Below, piece by piece: positions 36,301-44,110 of a DNA stretch of 64,000 nt. A model generated the notes under the pieces. It did no database searches. It was not told the origin of the DNA and saw only the letters and a program-made list of their open reading frames with translations. The stretch is from NCBI RefSeq assembly GCF_001540865.1, contig NC_033641.1:1635722-1699721 (forward strand), written 5' to 3'. Position numbers and translations under genes: made by a program. Within the stretch, counting starts at the first letter, position 1. Each line of letters opens with the position of its first letter. This DNA comes from Ananas comosus (taxonomy: Eukaryota; Streptophyta; Magnoliopsida; Poales; Bromeliaceae).

Positions 36301-38992
36301 CAATTAATTAATTAATAATATATATATATTTTAATTAATTAATAATATATATATATTTTTAATTAATTAATAATATATATATGTTTTTTATACTTTCTAA
36401 TGATTTGATTCTGGGATAAAAACGTCAAAATTATGTTTTTTTGTTTTTTTCAGAGAGATAGGTAGCATGCTACCCATTTCGTTTATTTCATTTTAGAAAT
36501 AAACTTAGCTAGAAATGTGAATCAACTAGGATTCCAAGGCCCAAGCCCTTTGCCACTTGCGCTACGGATGGTCGGTACGTTAAAATTATGTTGATTAACA
36601 TGACATATTCGTATATCTAAATACATTGAAATTTGTTAATTTCAGCCGAAGGTCTCGAAACAAACTGAGAAACAATCAAAATTATTAAAAAAAATTTAAA
36701 AACTACGCTCTTACACTGTATCTCGGAACAAACTAATGTGTATTTTTAGATTAAGTCAAGGTTTATAATAAATGTCGAAGGTATTTTCTGAATGAAATCT
36801 TTCGACAATAATGAAGCAACATACACCAATTTCGAATGCAAAGTACTTACTAAAGGCCCCTATTAAAAATTTAAAAATATCTCAGTAAAGTATCTGACTT
36901 TTGCTATTCTCGTCGGAAACTCATATTGTATTTCTTTATGTATAGCTATATTCAAAAGTAGAATTCAATGTTGTTTTTAATGGTAATAGGGCGTTTTGTG
37001 ATAATCATGAATTTAATTTTCAGATTGAAGTATCAGGACCATGGGAAAGATGTTCAAAGCGTATCCAATATCAAAGAAACGTTTTGAGTTTGACACAATA
37101 TCATTTGAATCTCACATCTAAAGGGTGTCGAGCATTTTTCTATAGGTATGTATGTAATGTACATGAAGATTTCTTTTCGTTTCTAACAAATCAATTAATA
37201 TAACTTTGTATATAATGCATAAATTCGAGTGCGCTATGAAGTATTAAAAAAAATATCAAAAAGTAGAGCAAGGATAATTTTGTTAGGCCACAAAAATTTT
37301 CAAAATATTAATACGATCGGATTCTAACTAATAACTAATGAACAGAAGCATGACAAATACAATTTAGGCATGCTTATTGAAAAAACATTGTCACGAAGAT
37401 CACCATATAGTTTTAAGTTCAATGTTGAATATTTTATATTGATTTAAAAATTTATTATCTAGCAATATTTATGAATACGTCTAACTGACTAACTTTAAAT
37501 CTGGTAAAAATTATATTTACAATTCTCATGAAAAGATCTAGTAAAGTAATTCTAACCGATATCAAAAGGAGGCTTCGGGTTATTATGCAGTTTTGTAAAT
37601 ACCATCTATCCAACAAGCATTGCAAGCTAAAAGCAAAAAGTGTTTAAGGTAGTAATTGTTTATTATTATTGCAATTTAGGTATTGTTCTATTCGTTGCAT
37701 ATGTGTAATAAAGTTTATCATGCACCCATAGGTTTCCACATAAAAACTACTTATAATTTGAAGTTGACCTCATTTGCTAGAAGATTTGGAAGGTTTTCTA
37801 AAGAGAATAGAGTGCAATGAATGTAAATTTTATTTGGGAACTTTGAGTATAAAATAATGTTGGCAATTTTTAGAAGATTTGAAATAGAAAAGTTTCGCAG
37901 TAAGAAGTGTTTTATAAATTCAAAACAAGGCCATATATGGACAAGATATAAATGTCACATTTAGTTTATATTTAATTTAATTCTCTATTTATAATAATAG
38001 GTTTACAGATTTATAAGCTGCTTTTAATTTAATATATTTGCAACTTTTGTATGACAAAATTATGAAATGAGTAGTCTAAGCCACTAGAAGACAAGCAATT
38101 TTTTATCTTATGATGTCCCCAAAGCTCTAAATTGGAAAAATTGTCAAAATACAATTGTAATGATATTTGTTGTCATAATTGAATTAGTTTTTCATATTAA
38201 TACTCTCCTGTATTAGCTAGTCATTCAACAATAGTTTGTAAAACTATTATAATATATGATTATATTACTTATTGCTCTTTTGATGATCCCAAAAGATTTA
38301 TTCGATTATTTTACACATTATTTATACTAATTTTCAAAATATTAATTTTACTTTAGCTAAAGTTTGATTAATATGAAAGATTGCATTACTCAATCTGCTT
38401 ATCTTTTGTTGATCCAAAAGTTTGAAAACTTGCATCTATATACTATAATTGATATATTATAATTAAATTAGGATAATTTTTTCATGATTTTCTCAGTTTT
38501 AAATTGATTTTTAATTAAGTAATATAAATTTATTTTTTGCCATTTAGTGGGGATCATGATATGATCCTTCCTTATACCGCAACACTTGAATGGATCAAAA
38601 CTTTAAACTATTCAGAGATTGAGAAGTGGCACCCGTGGTTCGTGGATGATCGAATAGCTGGGTAAATTTTTTTTGCTTCTAATTCAGTCTTTTTTCTTTT
38701 ACTCATCTTATTCATGTGACTATTTTTTTTTTTACAGCTATGCAGTTCGTTATGAAAATAATTTATTATTTGCAACACTTAAAGTAAGTAATAACCATAT
38801 AATAATATATATGTATATTTTAAAGTCTAAAAAATGCAACAAATTGTTACCTGCTAATTCTTGATTAGCACATTAAAATATGACAGTTTATTTATAATTT
38901 GACAGGGAGCTGGTCATTCTGCAATGCAGTACATGCCACGTGAAGCATTTTCTGCCTATCAGAGATGGATTGACGGTGCTGAATCTCTTTAG
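16273..38992 (+). CDS. Serine carboxypeptidase-like (SCPL) protein, complete 14-exon gene
   Basis: Coding exons: 16273-16439, 21184-21332, 22117-22196, 26144-26266, 27905-28007, 28877-28914, 29039-29140, 31386-31466, 31883-32026, 32188-32256, 37024-37145, 38548-38661, 38738-38783, 38906-38992. All junctions are GT-AG and join in phase to 474 aa, normal for the family. Residues 1-34 form a signal peptide with a run of eight Leu. FPGFDGELPSKHYAGY (41-57) is the family's opening motif; NGGPGCSAFSG (90-100) forms the oxyanion region. The triad is Ser192, Asp395 (SGDHD) and His450 (GAGHS). The nucleophile motif is GCSYSG, not GDSYSG or GESYAG. The paired-Cys middle (CGGKYWDNDHPEC, ILCAPC) is present. 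The protein should be secretory or vacuolar. The SGFSG/SYSG pattern suggests clade I, which includes acyltransferases using glucose esters; peptidase activity cannot be excluded. The substrate is unknown. Donors of exons 4, 7 and 9 (GTTAGA, GTCATT, GTTAGT) are weak. Confidence 0.9.
16833..17208. mobile_element. TIR miniature element, family B copy 1, in SCPL intron 1
   Basis: About 90-bp inverted repeats: cacttttctctcctgtcatt and cctacactttgtccc on the left return inverted on the right (gtgtaggtttttaaatgac). A second copy lies at 62410-62764 and a diverged relative at about 42820-43137. Non-coding. Confidence 0.75.
17571..20340 (-). pseudogene. Ty1/Copia retrotransposon pol remnant in SCPL intron 1
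   Basis: In minus-strand order: KPNVKHLKDFGSTCYVHFP (integrase C-terminal region, about 19900-19850); RDVVFDE (about 19400); the RT active-site box YADDM (18534-18520); then the RNase H end HIEIEHHFIREN and DTFTKSL (17770-17630). Frames are broken throughout and the element is antisense to the SCPL gene. A TTGGTATCA block on the minus strand near 20180 may be the remains of a primer-binding site. It is interrupted by a small element at about 19435-19745. Confidence 0.75.
19435..19745. mobile_element. Small GC-ended element inserted inside the Copia remnant
   Basis: The Copia reading frame (QGFKC on one side, HLNLAKKSVVLRDVVFDE on the other) is interrupted by about 310 bp whose ends are dense in cggcacg/cgtgcc motifs in inverted arrangement (19438-19510 and 19640-19740), with an AT-rich centre. 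This looks like a TIR element inserted after the Copia copy. Flanking ttaaat on both sides may be part of a target duplication. Confidence 0.5.
20380..20780. repeat. LTR-like block with repeated gggcgccc/gggcaccc motifs
   Basis: Non-coding. At least six occurrences of gggcgccc, gggcaccc or cgggtgccc occur within 400 bp, like the block at 10790-10980. It may be the upstream LTR of the Copia remnant (minus orientation) or a separate LTR fragment. Boundaries are not resolved. Confidence 0.4.
21490..21709. mobile_element. Fold-back miniature element in SCPL intron 2
   Basis: Inverted arms: atcaatttcgatgggtggtt on the left returns as cgcccattgaaattgatag on the right, with CT/GA-rich interior arms (gagagaaattgg, ttcttctctc). 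A related block in inverted orientation lies at 27395-27580. Confidence 0.65.
21710..21851. repeat. Four-unit minisatellite with a shrinking CT run
   Basis: Four direct units of agcatagtagccNtgc, a (CT)n run, then tagtatgctaat follow each other, of about 38, 36, 34 and 34 bp. Length differences lie mainly in the CT run. It starts exactly at the end of the fold-back element 21490-21709. Confidence 0.8.
22387..24480 (+). mobile_element. Gypsy-type LTR-like sequence in SCPL intron 3
   Basis: It begins TGTCACGCCCGAGGC, the same type of LTR start as the solo LTR at 33331 (TGTCACGCCCCGAGC). The interior follows the same plan: leader with gagagg purine runs and taatagagaagg near 23900-24050, then accggtac-like motifs (24138, 24216, 24280). 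No pol is seen. The right end and target duplication could not be identified, so this may be a solo LTR or a truncated one. Confidence 0.55.
24725..25040. other. GC-rich island of unknown nature in SCPL intron 3
   Basis: It follows an A-rich tract (24717-24738). About 200 bp with a gccgccgg / ccggtctccggc composition is open in two plus-strand frames and one minus-strand frame. The surrounding intron is AT-rich, so this is imported sequence, possibly a gene or LINE 5' fragment. No protein family was recognised, so no gene is called. Confidence 0.35.
25097..25255 (-). mobile_element. tRNA-derived SINE, copy 1
   Basis: On the minus strand it opens ACCGACCGTCCC, passes an A-box-like stretch (ggcttggtggttggtacc) and a B box (GTTCGAATCC, about 25186-25195), then a body ending agatagtatgctatcc in inverse and an A tract (plus-strand T run 25097-25110). 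The same element is at 36436. The tail matches the 3' end of LINE 1. Confidence 0.75.
26500..26500. other. Single N, likely contig join or low-quality base
   Basis: An isolated N lies inside SCPL intron 4 within a ttagagag / microsatellite context. It does not touch an exon. Confidence 0.6.
26797..27300. mobile_element. Mutator-like miniature element, family C diverged copy
   Basis: Left arm tattatagtctcgttttcga then cataggatgttcaaatcaac; right arm is the inverse (ttgatttgaataccctatgatcg, aagactatagt). Internal sentences (aacgatccacactattaaa, cggtgtggatc) match the element at 9474. Nested in the hAT-like element. Confidence 0.65.
27313..27392. repeat. (TA)n(GA)n microsatellite
   Basis: About 20 bases of TA repeat followed by about 58 bases of GA repeat with two interruptions. 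It generates a spurious Arg-Glu repeat open frame. Confidence 0.9.
27395..27580. mobile_element. Fold-back miniature element, relative of 21490-21709
   Basis: Starts gcagggctactacgacgctattaggagcacag and contains aaccatccattaatttcaatgggc and the same GA-rich arm. It corresponds to the reverse complement of the intron 2 element. Confidence 0.55.
29215..31075 (+). repeat. Tandem SINE-like units, the first split by a Mutator-like insertion, in SCPL intron 7
   Basis: A complete unit (about 30784-31012) has a tRNA-like head with A-box-like gggattaatggttaatgcc and a B-box-like ggtcacggattcgatggcc, then a body with gggaggtcaggtt, ggccgagttacaatc and taagtgaattg ending tttctaacagcaagagc. An identical-order body precedes it (29215-29375, resuming at 30774) and a new head (gggattaatggttagcgtc) follows at 31021. 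At least two and a half units of about 230 bp are therefore in direct tandem once the insertion is removed. Confidence 0.65.
29376..30773. mobile_element. Mutator-like element with perfect 9-bp target duplication
   Basis: The element begins GAGTAATGCTTCTATAC and ends with the complement of GAGAAATGATTCGGTAC. ttctaacaa flanks it at 29367-29375 and 30774-30782. It is 1398 bp, strongly AT-rich, with internal near-repeats (tttaaatagtaatatgaaattcctc occurs at about 29690, 30220 and 30350). No transposase is seen. Confidence 0.75.
32481..32940 (-). mobile_element. TRIM element B (miniature LTR retrotransposon), minus orientation
   Basis: Two direct LTRs of about 150 bp (about 32481-32630 and 32784-32940) share cactagcaataataact, tccatggtgcctt and actactggggt-type blocks. 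The spacer contains, on the minus strand, TTGGTATTAGAGAAG next to the LTR end at 32783-32769, a primer-binding site like that of initiator Met-tRNA. Flanks tactt (32476-32480) and tgctt (32941-32945) are a 5-bp duplication with one mismatch. Total about 460 bp, non-coding. It lies in SCPL intron 10. Confidence 0.75.
33331..35885 (+). mobile_element. Solo Gypsy-type LTR with perfect 5-bp target duplication, nested in TRIM A
   Basis: It starts TGTCACGCCCCGAGCCC and ends GATACGTTACA. gttgg lies immediately outside both ends (33326-33330 and 35886-35890). At 2555 bp with no internal coding region, it is what remains after recombination between the two LTRs of a larger element. Removing it restores the TRIM interior. 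The region 35484-35680 carries a repeated palindrome. Confidence 0.85.
35484..35682. repeat. Six copies of the palindrome GTACCGGTAC
   Basis: GTACCGGTAC occurs six times in about 200 bp (near 35486, 35505, 35569, 35588, 35651 and 35671), usually extended to TGTACCGGTACA or GTGTACCGGTACAC. Spacers are unrelated GC-rich sequence. It lies near the 3' end of the solo LTR. Confidence 0.9.
36300..36385. repeat. Three tandem AT units of about 28 bp
   Basis: Three direct copies of taattaattaataatatatatatattt with slight length changes. Confidence 0.85.
36436..36576 (-). mobile_element. tRNA-derived SINE, copy 2, with 14-bp target duplication
   Basis: Flanks acgtcaaaattatg (36422-36435) and acgttaaaattatg (36577-36590) form a 14-bp duplication with one mismatch, as expected of LINE-mediated insertion. 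On the minus strand it opens ACCGACCATCCGTAGCGC, followed by an A-box-like ggcttggg stretch, and ends with ggtagcatgctacc and an A tract (plus-strand T run 36436-36450). The B box is partly deleted relative to copy 1. Confidence 0.8.
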
Positions 38993-39059
38993 TAAAACAT
39001 TCATTAAGAATGTAGTGGAGCTTAGTTTCAATCTTTACATTTGTTGAATGTTAACTATC

Positions 39060-39065
39060 AATAAA
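39060..39065 (+). promoter_or_regulatory. Polyadenylation signal AATAAA for the SCPL gene
   Basis: AATAAA lies 68 bases after the SCPL stop codon in an AT-rich context. Confidence 0.6.
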
Positions 39066-39538
39066 GTGAAGAATTTTTTCTAAATGAGTTAAGATCTATT
39101 AGGATTAACATAATTATCAAATATATTTACATTTTTTAATGAATCTATTTTTAGATACAAAATGTGTCTCCCCCCTTCCTCACTCTACTTGTACCTTCCA
39201 CCATTACTCCACTCTACCTATGCAGCATCTTACAAGAGAGAGCAACCCAGAAGATTTTTAAAGGGCTTTTTTATAAAATAACTTTTTAAAATTTTATTAT
39301 TTATAAAATAATCTTGTCAAAATTATATTTAAAAAATTAATCTCTTAAAGACGGTGAATGATTCATCGCTTTTATAAAGAGCCTAATTTCTCAGAAAAAC
39401 GATGACTCATCCACCGCCTTTCACTTGTTTATTGTTTCTTTCTATATTCCTAACAACCACATAAATATCTCAACAAATCACATATAATCTTAATAACCTG
39501 AAAATTCTAATAATCTATTCATATAATCCTTACAATAA
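39066..39538. other. AT-rich spacer downstream of the SCPL gene
   Basis: No coding potential. It contains a short inverted pair around gattcatcgcttttataaag / aaacgatgactcatccaccgc (39358-39418). Confidence 0.4.
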
Positions 39539-39539
39539 N
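39539..39539. other. Single N at an abrupt composition change
   Basis: Sequence before the N is strongly AT-rich. Directly after it begins a GC-rich, CpG-rich block. This is the strongest candidate contig join in the window, so linkage across it should be treated as unproven. Confidence 0.6.
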
Positions 39540-40060
39540 GCGATCTTGGGCTCAGAATCTTCGTCTCGAAGTCGCGAATCTAGCACGCCAAATTTCGTCG
39601 CGTTTCGACACTCCTGCGCGGAAAACGAGCCGAAACACCGACGGTCGACACTGAAATTCTGCGAAAACAGCACCATGCTCGGATTCAATGGAGCTTGAAG
39701 TAGAGAAGAAATCCATGGAGGAAAGAGAGCTACCCACCTCTAACAGCGACTCCAATTCCGGCACGGCGTCGAGAACGACGGAAACACATCCTCGCCTAGT
39801 TTCCTCGTAACGCTACGATCCCAACCGCACCCTCGAACGGCTTCGCGGCGCGTCGTCGGCGTCGAACTCGTGCTCGCGGCTACCTTCTCCGAGCTCTTTG
39901 CTTCGGTTGAACAAAGAGAGAAGTAGAAAGATTAGGCAATGCCCACCTAATTGTTGATAAGCATGCAAAGGGTGCACGTGGCATCCAAGCCACCCTAATT
40001 TGCATGCACAGGTGAACGTGGCATCCAAGCCACCCCAATTAGCACCAACCGACATAAAAC
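39540..40060. other. GC-rich block of unknown origin
   Basis: CpG-rich sequence with short minus-strand open frames that match nothing I recognise. Near 39962-40041 two roughly 40-bp direct repeats (cgtggcatccaagccaccc) lie in tandem. It could be part of an LTR or a gene fragment. No gene is called. Confidence 0.35.
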
Positions 40061-40102
40061 ATAAATAAGTTAATTAATTAATAAATAAAATAAGGATACT
40101 AC

Positions 40103-40604
40103 TAGAGATGTCAACGGGTCGGATTCGGGGCGGATTTTTAAAAACCCGAACCCGAACCCGACTCCAAACCCGAGACCCGAATCCGAATCCGAATCCGACG
40201 GATTTTAAAAATCCATATCCAAACCCGAACCCGACCAAAAATCCGAAACCCGAACCCGAACCCGAACCCGAAAATTTAAACCCGAAACAATTACTTCTTT
40301 TTTCAATATTTCAAAATATATTATATTAAACCTCAATTTTTAAAATACAAATTCAAATATAACATCAAATTTTTATATATATATATTATATATAATACAA
40401 AATAAATTCGGGTTTGGATCGGGTTCGGGTCGGGTTTGGGTTCGGGTCGGGTACAATCAAAATTCATATCCGAATCCATATCCGTCGGGTTTCCATTTTT
40501 GATATCCATATCCGAATCCATATCCATATCCAGCGGATATATCCGTTTCATTCGGGTTCGGGTTCGGATAAAATTTCGGGTATCCATACCCATTGACATC
40601 CCTA
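40103..40604. mobile_element. hAT-type miniature element with perfect 8-bp target duplication
   Basis: Ends are TAGAGATGTCAACGGGT on the left and the complement of TAGGGATGTCAATGGGT on the right. Flanks gatactac at 40095-40102 and 40605-40612 are an exact 8-bp duplication, diagnostic of hAT. Both arms are degenerate arrays of cccgaa / atccatatccgaa motifs around an AT-rich core. No transposase. Open frames here are artefacts of the array. Confidence 0.9.
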
Positions 40605-41463
40605 GATACTACAGCCAATTTGCGAAGTTGTGCCTCGGGATGGTTTGGCTGGCTCGTTTGTGCAGGTGACAGACGAGCGCCGCGCGGGCTTTTCGACAAA
40701 AAGTCATTAGACTCGTGACAAGTAGTATCATGAAACAGGTAGCTGGCAAATCAAAATTGGAACTAGCGCAATTCCCAGAGTTAGAACTTTCGGAATGCGG
40801 CGAATCATTCACCGTGTTTTGAGAGTTAATTTGCCAAATATAAATTCGATAGGATTATTTTACAAATTATAAAATTTTAGATGGCTATTTTGTAAAAAAA
40901 ATTATTTTTAAATATTTACAACGAGAACACAAGAGCTTGCACTGATCTTGCAACAACGACGGGTCGCGCGGGAGAAAAGAAAAACTCTAAATTATAGGGC
41001 AAAAAAAAAAAGTTGAGGAAAAGAGGTGGTTTTTGGGAAAGGAGCAGAGACGATTTTTTAAATAGGATTGGGGTGGAGACAACAATTAATTATGATGGGG
41101 AGATTGAATCAGTTGGGTAGAAGAAAAATAGATTATTGTAAGTACAACAAAAGAAGTATTTTGCTTTCTATTTAATCTTGGTTGAGACTTAATCTAAATT
41201 TAACAATTTAAAGAAGTGTATTGGAAATATAAAATTTTGAGAGATAAAAAAATAGGAATAATTTCTAATGTATCCTTCAAAATTTTAAAAAAATATCCAA
41301 TCTACCTCTGCTGACCAAAATACCCTTGTTGATTTAAAAAAATTCCTTCAAATATTATCCCTAAATTAGTGTTTACTAATGAGATTTGGGGTTTAGAGGG
41401 GCATTTTGGAAATACATGAGTAAATTTAAAAATTTTGTGTCGTAGTGAAGGACATATAAGGAA

Positions 41464-41969
41464 GGGACAATTGCTTATATACCCCTGAAAAGTTTCTGAC
41501 TTTTCGATTTACCCCTCTTAGAAGGCTAATATTGAAAATACCCTTTCTACGTTCCAACCTATTTCTAATATACCCCTAGAGTTAAAATCTGTTAATGAAC
41601 TCTGCTATCTCTGTAAAATTACTATTTTGACCTTTCAAATATACTCTTCTACCATGATTTTCTTATTTACCCTTAAAGTCAGGGGCACAAAAAGTATTTT
41701 GACTTTTGATCTTTTCCAATATACCTCTCTACCGTTATCAACATTTCTTATTTGCCCTTAAGTTAAGGGCAAAATTGGCATTTTAATTTTTTTTAACTGT
41801 GGTAGATGTTTAACTCACGTTTAACCCAAGTTAACTTAACAGGAGATAACGACGGGTGTATTTTGCAATAACGGTGGAACATACGAGGGGTATTTTAGAA
41901 AGAAAAAAAAAAACTAGGAATAAATCAAATATTTTTAAACGTATGAGGGGTATATAGGCAATTATCCCT
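41464..41969. mobile_element. TIR miniature element upstream of the 48K gene
   Basis: Left end ggacaattgcttatataccc, right end its inverse (ggtatataggcaattatccc). Internal runs of taccctt / aagggc motifs are arranged symmetrically. Non-coding. Confidence 0.75.
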
Positions 41970-42116
41970 ACAACGAAAGGCTCCAATAAAATATATGACT
42001 ACTTCTAAGAAGTACATAGGTAATTATTTCAATAAAAAAAGTATCCTTGGTTCCTCAACAGAAATATTTTGCTTAATTCAAAGCGTCATGGCCAATGCAA
42101 TAATAATAAAGGATGG

Positions 42117-42475
42117 GGAAAACTTCAAAAATCGCCCCTGTGGTTTCGTAGTTTCTCACTTTGCCCCCATGTGGTTTAAAATGTGTCAATTTACCCCCCT
42201 GTGGTTTCTTTTTTCTCTTTTTCTTATCAATTTTATTATTTTTTTTCTTAAATCAGTGATAAAGTTAAAATTAAAGGGTACTAAAGTGAATATTTGATAA
42301 ATCTAGATGAGTATCTGAAGTTTTTTGTATATAATTTAATGAAATATTAACGAAATAGCTACCAAAAAGATAAAAAAGAAACCACAGAGGGGCAAATTGG
42401 TACATTTTAAACCACAGGGAGGCAAAGTGAGAAACTACGAAACCACAGGGGGGTTTTTGAAATTTTCCCAAAAGG
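42117..42475. mobile_element. TIR miniature element with about 95-bp near-perfect arms
   Basis: The left arm (cctgtggtttcgtagtttct, cactttgcccccatgtggtt) returns almost unchanged in inverse on the right. The AT-rich centre is about 160 bp. The sequences flanking it (41978-42045 and 42478-42550) are related to each other, suggesting insertion into or next to a local duplication. Confidence 0.8.
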
Positions 42476-42819
42476 ATATATAAGGAAAAGCTCTAATAAG
42501 CATGTGATTACTTCAAAGGACTACATAGGTAATTACTCCAATAAGAAAAGGATAGTATTTAATATATTTTTTAAAAATTATAAAAAATATCTAATATATT
42601 TTTTGACTGACCAAAATACCCTTCTTGATTTTCAATGATTAGTTCAAATATTTTGTAGAACTTAGAATTTAGAATACGTTTTTAATAATTTTAATATAAA
42701 TTTGAAAATTTTGAATGGTAATGGGTGTAAATAAGTAAAAGCCTCTAAAAAAAATACCTTTGATTTTTCGAAAGCTTAATTTCATAAAATTTTCTTATAA
42801 ATATTCGCTTTTTCACCTT

Positions 42820-43137
42820 TTCTCTCTGACTTTTGAAAACCTATATTTCGCCTTCTTAAAATTTCATAAATATTTTCGAGGGATACAACATTAATGAAGA
42901 AGGCAAAATGACCGGATTGCCTTTAGTTCTTCTATAAGAAAAAAAAATAATTTTTAATATATTTCTGTTATTTTAAAAAGTATTTTCAGCATAAATTATA
43001 AGAAATGAACGGAATAGTGACGGAATCCTAACGGAGGGGGGTTAAATACAATAATTTAATATATTGATGGATAAAGTATAGTTTTTAAAAGTTAGAGAGA
43101 AAAAGTTATAAACCGGTATTATAAAGGGCTTTTCTAA
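42820..43137. mobile_element. TIR miniature element, family B diverged copy
   Basis: Left: caccttttctctctgactttt and aacctatatttcgcc. The right arm is the partial inverse (ttaaaagttagagagaaaaag). Internal layout (caaaatgacc, taacggaggggg) matches the family B elements at 16833 and 62410. Confidence 0.55.
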
Positions 43138-43141
43138 AATT

Positions 43142-43640
43142 TAGCCTTGGACCATTTTTTCATTTAGCCGCCTCAATTTTTTGTTCACAAATGCCCCTAA
43201 CAAATTTATATTTATATAAATAGCTCTCTCCTTACCACGCATACGCTTAGGGGATATTTTTAAGTTGAACACGCTGATCCAATCAAACACGGTGATTGAA
43301 TCAAACATGGTGATTGGGTCACTGTGTTTCCTTTTGTATTTTTTTCATTCGTAAGTAGAAAAGGATGACTAGAGTGTGGATATAAACACAATGATTAAGG
43401 AGAGACTAGAGTATGGATATGAACACGGTGATTGAGGAGGGATTAGAGTATGGATATGAACACGGTAATTGAATCATGATATTTAAACATAGTGATTCAT
43501 TTATCGTGTTCAACTTAGAAATGCAAACGTCACGCTCATGTGGCAAGGAGAAGGCCATATATGCAAATATAAATTTATTCGGTTTATTTGTAATTTTTTT
43601 TGAGAGGGGTTAAATACAAAAAAAAGCCATTGTATGCCCT
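43142..43640. mobile_element. TIR miniature element with internal direct repeats
   Basis: Left arm aaatttatatttatataaat and ctctctccttaccacgc; right arm is the inverse (ggcaaggagaagg, tgcaaatataaattt). Inside, gactagagtatggatatgaacacggtgattga-type units are repeated (43367-43470). Confidence 0.6.
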
Positions 43641-44037
43641 ACAAACATAGTAAATTGTAAAAATATTTCTATAACATTCAACTTTCATATATTGTCTCTA
43701 TAAAGTCTTAATATTTTTAAATATATCCCTGCTGTTAGGATCTGTTAGAAAAAATTAGTTAACCATAGATAAAATACTTAATTTTAGTTAGTTAATGAGA
43801 TGAATTGACTTTTTTACCTCTCTTCAATTAACGGTTGGAATTTTTGAAGGGACATATTTGTGGTGACAAAAATGTCGTTTTACTTATAAAATAAACAGTA
43901 TTTTAACGATAATAAATCAGAAAAATATATATGAAAATAGTAAGATTTTTGTAGGAACAATATATGAAAGTTGAATTTCGTAAAAGCATATTTTTAATTT
44001 AGTATGTTTGTAGGGACCAGTATGAAATTATCCTTTT
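43625..44037. mobile_element. TIR miniature element, family A copy 2, abutting the 48K gene
   Basis: The same family as 268-691: inverted arms containing tataacattcaactttcat and its inverse near 43960, and the shared internal ctgctgttaggatctgtta. Its right end is about 75 bp before the 48K start codon, so it lies in the promoter or 5' UTR of that gene. Confidence 0.7.
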
Positions 44038-44110
44038 CGCTTAATTTAAGAGTCCTTTTATTAGTGAAAAAAGAAAGACGATCGCCGAAGCCGCCGTCGT
44101 TCTGTGCGTC

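Noticed and set aside
40108..40699. Several open frames with Pro-Asn-Pro-Asn or Met-Asp repeats
   Set aside because: Artefacts of cccgaa/atccat arrays inside a hAT miniature element with exact target duplication.
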